A DNA stretch of 64,000 nt, taken from Agapetus fuscipes. Its lineage: Eukaryota; Arthropoda; Insecta; Trichoptera; Glossosomatidae. The notes beneath the pieces are model-generated. The model did not search any database, was not told where the DNA came from, and saw nothing but the letters and a program-made list of their open reading frames with translations. The translations under genes were made by a program, and so were the position numbers. The DNA is taken from positions 9,960,524 through 10,024,523 of the forward strand of contig OX637343.1 of assembly GCA_951799405.1 (NCBI GenBank), given 5' to 3'. This document shows positions 61,021-64,000 of the stretch, piece by piece (within the stretch, counting starts at the first letter, position 1; the number at the start of each line of letters is the position of its first letter).

Positions 61021-61361
61021 ACTTGTTAGTATGTATCCTTTATTATATTGCCCTTCGTCGTCGTCATTCGTCGTCGAGTTTCGATTTTCAAAATCAATGC
61101 CATCACAGCAGATGAAACACATTCATGCTCTATAGCAAATTAATTTTTGTATATATGCTGCAATGCGGCGAGCTTACGCGTGTGTGTTTACAAATGTATG
61201 AAATCTTTTAGGAATTAATCTGTTTGTTCATACTAAAAATGTATGGAACAATATTGACATCTAGCGGCAAAACTTAAAAGTTTTTTTTACATTTTCTTTT
61301 ATTTCATGCAAATTAAAAATAAAAAAAAAGCCATATAAAAATGGATTTCAATCTGTAATCT
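61021..61361. other. Stretch without recognised feature
   Basis: CGTCGTCGTCATTCGTCGTC near 61045 is a small simple repeat; otherwise nothing. Confidence 0.4.
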
Positions 61362-61686
61362 AAGTTGCAAACATATATAACATTTGAGATTCATATTACA
61401 TGCATTCTTACGAGCAGACATGTATAAGTTCTTATCTAATCTAATCTAAGCTGCAAAGATATATATCATTTAAGATTTATATTAAATGCATTCCCACAAG
61501 CAGATATGTATAAGTTCCCGCTTACATATGCTGCATGTGTACTTACAACATAACAGCCCATTCCAAATGAACATAAGCCCTGCAACTCTTGCCAACCTTC
61601 CCTGAAACAAAGGTGAATTTGCAAAGTAAACCATTTTTTAAAGTATGGGTGGTCAGCCTCATACCAACCTATAAGTCAAGAAAATT
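61362..61686 (-). repeat. Family A fragment and full copy, array edge
   Basis: A 3' piece (61362-61431) followed by a complete minus copy (61436-61686) ending CCTATAAGTCAAGAAAAT. The tandem array starts 20 bp later. Confidence 0.8.
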
Positions 61687-61706
61687 ATTTTGTGTATTTC
61701 TTTACA

Positions 61707-63478
61707 TAATCTAAGTTGCAAAGATACATACCATTTAAGATTCATATTAAATGCATTCCCACACGCAGACAGGTACAAGTTCACGCTTACAAATGCCCAA
61801 TGTGGACTTGCAAAATAAAAAAACTAATCTCAAATGAACATAAGCCCTGCAACTCTTGCCGACTTTTCCTCAAACAGAGATAAAATTTGCATTGTGAACC
61901 ATTGCTTACAGTATGGGTGGTCAGCCACATACTAACCTTTTAGTCAAGGAAATTATTTTGTTTAGTTCATTAATCTAAGTTGCAAAGATACATACCATTT
62001 GAGATTCATATTAAATGCATTCCCACAAGCAGACAGGTATAAGTTCGCGCTTACAAATGCCCCATGTGGACTTATAAAATAAAAAACTAATCTCAAATGA
62101 ACATAAGCCCTGCAACTCTTGCCGACTTTTCCTCAAACAGAGATAAAATTTTCATTGTAAACCATTCTTACAGTATGGGTGGTCAGCCACATACTAACCT
62201 ATAAGTCAAGGAAATTATTTTATTAAGTTCTATAATCTAAGTTGCAAAGATACATACCATTTGAGATTCATATTAAATGCATTCCCACACGCAGACAGGT
62301 ACAAGTTCACGCTTACAAATGCCCAATGTGGACTTGCAAAATAAAAAAAACTAATCTCAAATGAACATAAGCCCTGCAAAAAGACCAAATTTGCATGGTA
62401 AACCATTGCTTACAGTATGGGTGGTCAGCCACATACTAACCTTTTAGTCAAGGAAATTATTTTGTTTAGTTCATTAATCTAAGTTGCAAAGATACATACC
62501 ATTTGAGATTCATATTAAATGCATTCCCACAAGCAGACAGGTACAAGTTCACGCTTACAAATGCCCAATGTGGACTTGCAAAATAAAAAAAACTAATCTC
62601 AAATGAACATAAGCCCTGCAACTCTTGCCGACTTTTCCTCAAACAGAGATAAAATTTGCATGGTAAACCATTGCTTACAGTATTGGTGGTCAGCCACATA
62701 CTAACCTTTTAGTCAAGGAAATTATTTTGTTTAGTTCTTTAATCTAAGTTGCAAAGATACATACCATTTGAGATTCATATTAAATGCATTCCCACAAGCA
62801 GACAGGTATAAGTTCGCGCTTACAAATGCCCCATGTGGACTTATAAAATAAAAAACTAATCTCAAATGAACATAAGCCCTGCAACTCTTGCCGACTTTTC
62901 CTCAAACAGAGATAAAATTTTCATTGTAAACCATTCTTACAGTATGGGTGGTCAGCCACATACTAACCTATAAGTCAAGGAAATTATTTTATTAAGTTCT
63001 ATAATCTAAGTTGCAAAGATACATACCATTTGAGATTCATATTAAATGCATTCCCACAAGCAGACAGGTATAAGTTCGCGCTTACAAATGCCCCATGTGG
63101 ACTTATAAAATAAAAAACTAATCTCAAATGAACATAAGCCCTGCAACTCTTGCCGACTTTTCCTCAAACAGAGATAAAATTTTCATGGTAAACCATTCTT
63201 ACAGTATGGGTGGTCAGCCACATACTAACCTATAAGTCAAGGAAATTATTTTATTAAGTTCTATAATCTAAGTTGCAAAGATACATACCAATCGAGATTC
63301 ATATTAAATGCATTCCCACAAGCAGACATTTATAAGTTCGCGCTTACACATAATGCATGTTGACTTACAACATAAAAACCCAATCTCAAATTAATATAAG
63401 CCCTGCAACTCTTGCCAATCTTCCCTGAAACACAGCTGAAATCTTCAAAGTGAACCATTTTTTAAACTATGGGTGGTC
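61707..63478 (-). repeat. Tandem array of family A units, period ~262 bp
   Basis: Unit starts (TAATCTAAGTTGCAAAG) at 61707, 61971, 62233, 62475, 62740, 63002 and 63264, i.e. spacings 264, 262, 242, 265, 262, 262. Each unit is a full minus family A copy plus an identical ~20-bp linker (GAAATTATTTTGTTTAGTTC or a variant). Two unit types are clear: one with CCCAATGTGGACTTGCAAAA, one with CCCCATGTGGACTTATAAAA. The linker being repeated shows amplification as a block, not separate insertions. Confidence 0.9.
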
Positions 63479-63559
63479 GATTTTCTTTTACAAAGGCTGC
63501 ATGTTTTTATTTTACATGTTTTCCGAATTTTAACGCGAGGAAACTATGCGCAATATACA

Positions 63560-63615
63560 CATTCACCAAATGTTAAGGGGTTGGGCTGCGTAGCAGCCAG
63601 GGGCAACGCCCCTAG
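63560..63615 (+). mobile_element. Possible Helitron 3' end
   Basis: Two hairpins (GGCTGC/GCAGCC at 63584-63598; AGGGGC/GCCCCT at 63599-63613), then CTAG at 63612-63615 followed by T. A 5' TC end was not located. Confidence 0.4.
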
Positions 63616-63621
63616 TTTAAT

Positions 63622-63665
63622 ATGAATCTTACATGTAATATATTTTTGCAACTTAGATTATATTT
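63622..63665 (+). repeat. Family A 3' tail
   Basis: TATGAATCTTACATGTAATA and TTTTTGCAACTTAGATTATA. Confidence 0.7.
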
Positions 63666-63699
63666 TATAGATGATTTGAAACCATTAATTTTACTTTTT

Positions 63700-63870
63700 A
63701 AATGACAAAAGAGCACCGTTTTTGTGAGTGTTAGACCTCAAGGGACCATTACGAATGAGACATGCTAAAACGCTGCCGACGGATTCTGCCTTTATCACTC
63801 CGGGTAGCAATCTGCTAGGTCTCGCAATCCGGAAAGCACTGTCCCCAAATTTAGTGCGTATTTGGAAATG
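63700..63870 (-). pseudogene. LINE-2 3' end fragment
   Basis: Minus reading: QIRTKFGDSAFRIARPS, LLPGVIKAESVGSVLA, then the LINE-2 UTR (CCCTTGAGGTCTAACACTC, AAAAACGGTGCTC). Same protein and tail as 4860-5070. Confidence 0.7.
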
Positions 63871-64000
63871 TACAAAATATTTATACTTTATCGGTACATT
63901 GGTACTTAAATGATAACTACAGTTCGCTTTTTCCTTGAACAAATCGTTTTTACGAACACCCTCCATTAGTACGGATAATCGACGCTCTACTGCATTGTAT

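Overview
This window looks like animal, most likely insect, nuclear DNA. It is AT-rich, has no bacterial-type gene organisation, and is built almost entirely of transposable elements and their decayed or nested remains. The order is not certain. The PHD-finger plus baculovirus-FP-like ORF1 of the intact LINE, the tRNA-derived SINEs, the Penelope, Helitron and hAT pieces and the many MITEs all fit an insect. Only one stretch looks like host coding sequence: a 225-bp exon on the minus strand at 7187-7411 with clean splice sites. It resembles the start of the conserved region of a protein phosphatase 2A B'' (PPP2R3/PR72-type) regulatory subunit. If that is right, at least part of the window is intron of that gene.

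Family names used here are my own. Family A is a ~245-bp repeat with a fixed 5' end and a TTAGA-repeat 3' end. SINE-B, SINE-D and SINE-E are tRNA-derived SINEs. MITE-C, MITE-F and foldback-G are inverted-repeat elements. Repeat-K is unclassified. LINE-1 to LINE-9 are non-LTR families.

Layout. 0-10 kb: LINE 3' ends (854-1333, 4504-5300), SINE-E, a Penelope-like element with a snap-back inverted arm (6112-6636), a foldback-G element and the PPP2R3-like exon. 10-13.5 kb: a nested stack in which a ~30/61-bp minisatellite was hit by SINE-B, SINE-B was hit by a 2,207-bp hAT element with a perfect 8-bp target duplication, and the hAT holds another SINE-B piece. 13.5-24 kb: dispersed family A, SINE-B/D and LINE fragments. 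24.3-32.1 kb: four head-to-tail Helitron-like units (1.8-2.25 kb each) on the minus strand, apparently inserted into a Penelope-like element. 32-51 kb: more fragments and several MITEs with readable target duplications. 51.2-56.4 kb: one nearly complete LINE (ORF1, EN/RT ORF2, poly(A)) inserted in a 27-bp minisatellite. 57-64 kb: nested SINE/foldback clusters and a tandem array of family A units (period ~262 bp).

The interest lies in how the elements relate. SINE-E carries the 3' tail of either of two unrelated LINEs at the same junction, family A sits at the 3' end of LINE-5, and the insertion order can be read directly at several loci. I see no operon, CRISPR array, canonical tRNA or rRNA gene, or other host gene that I can support.
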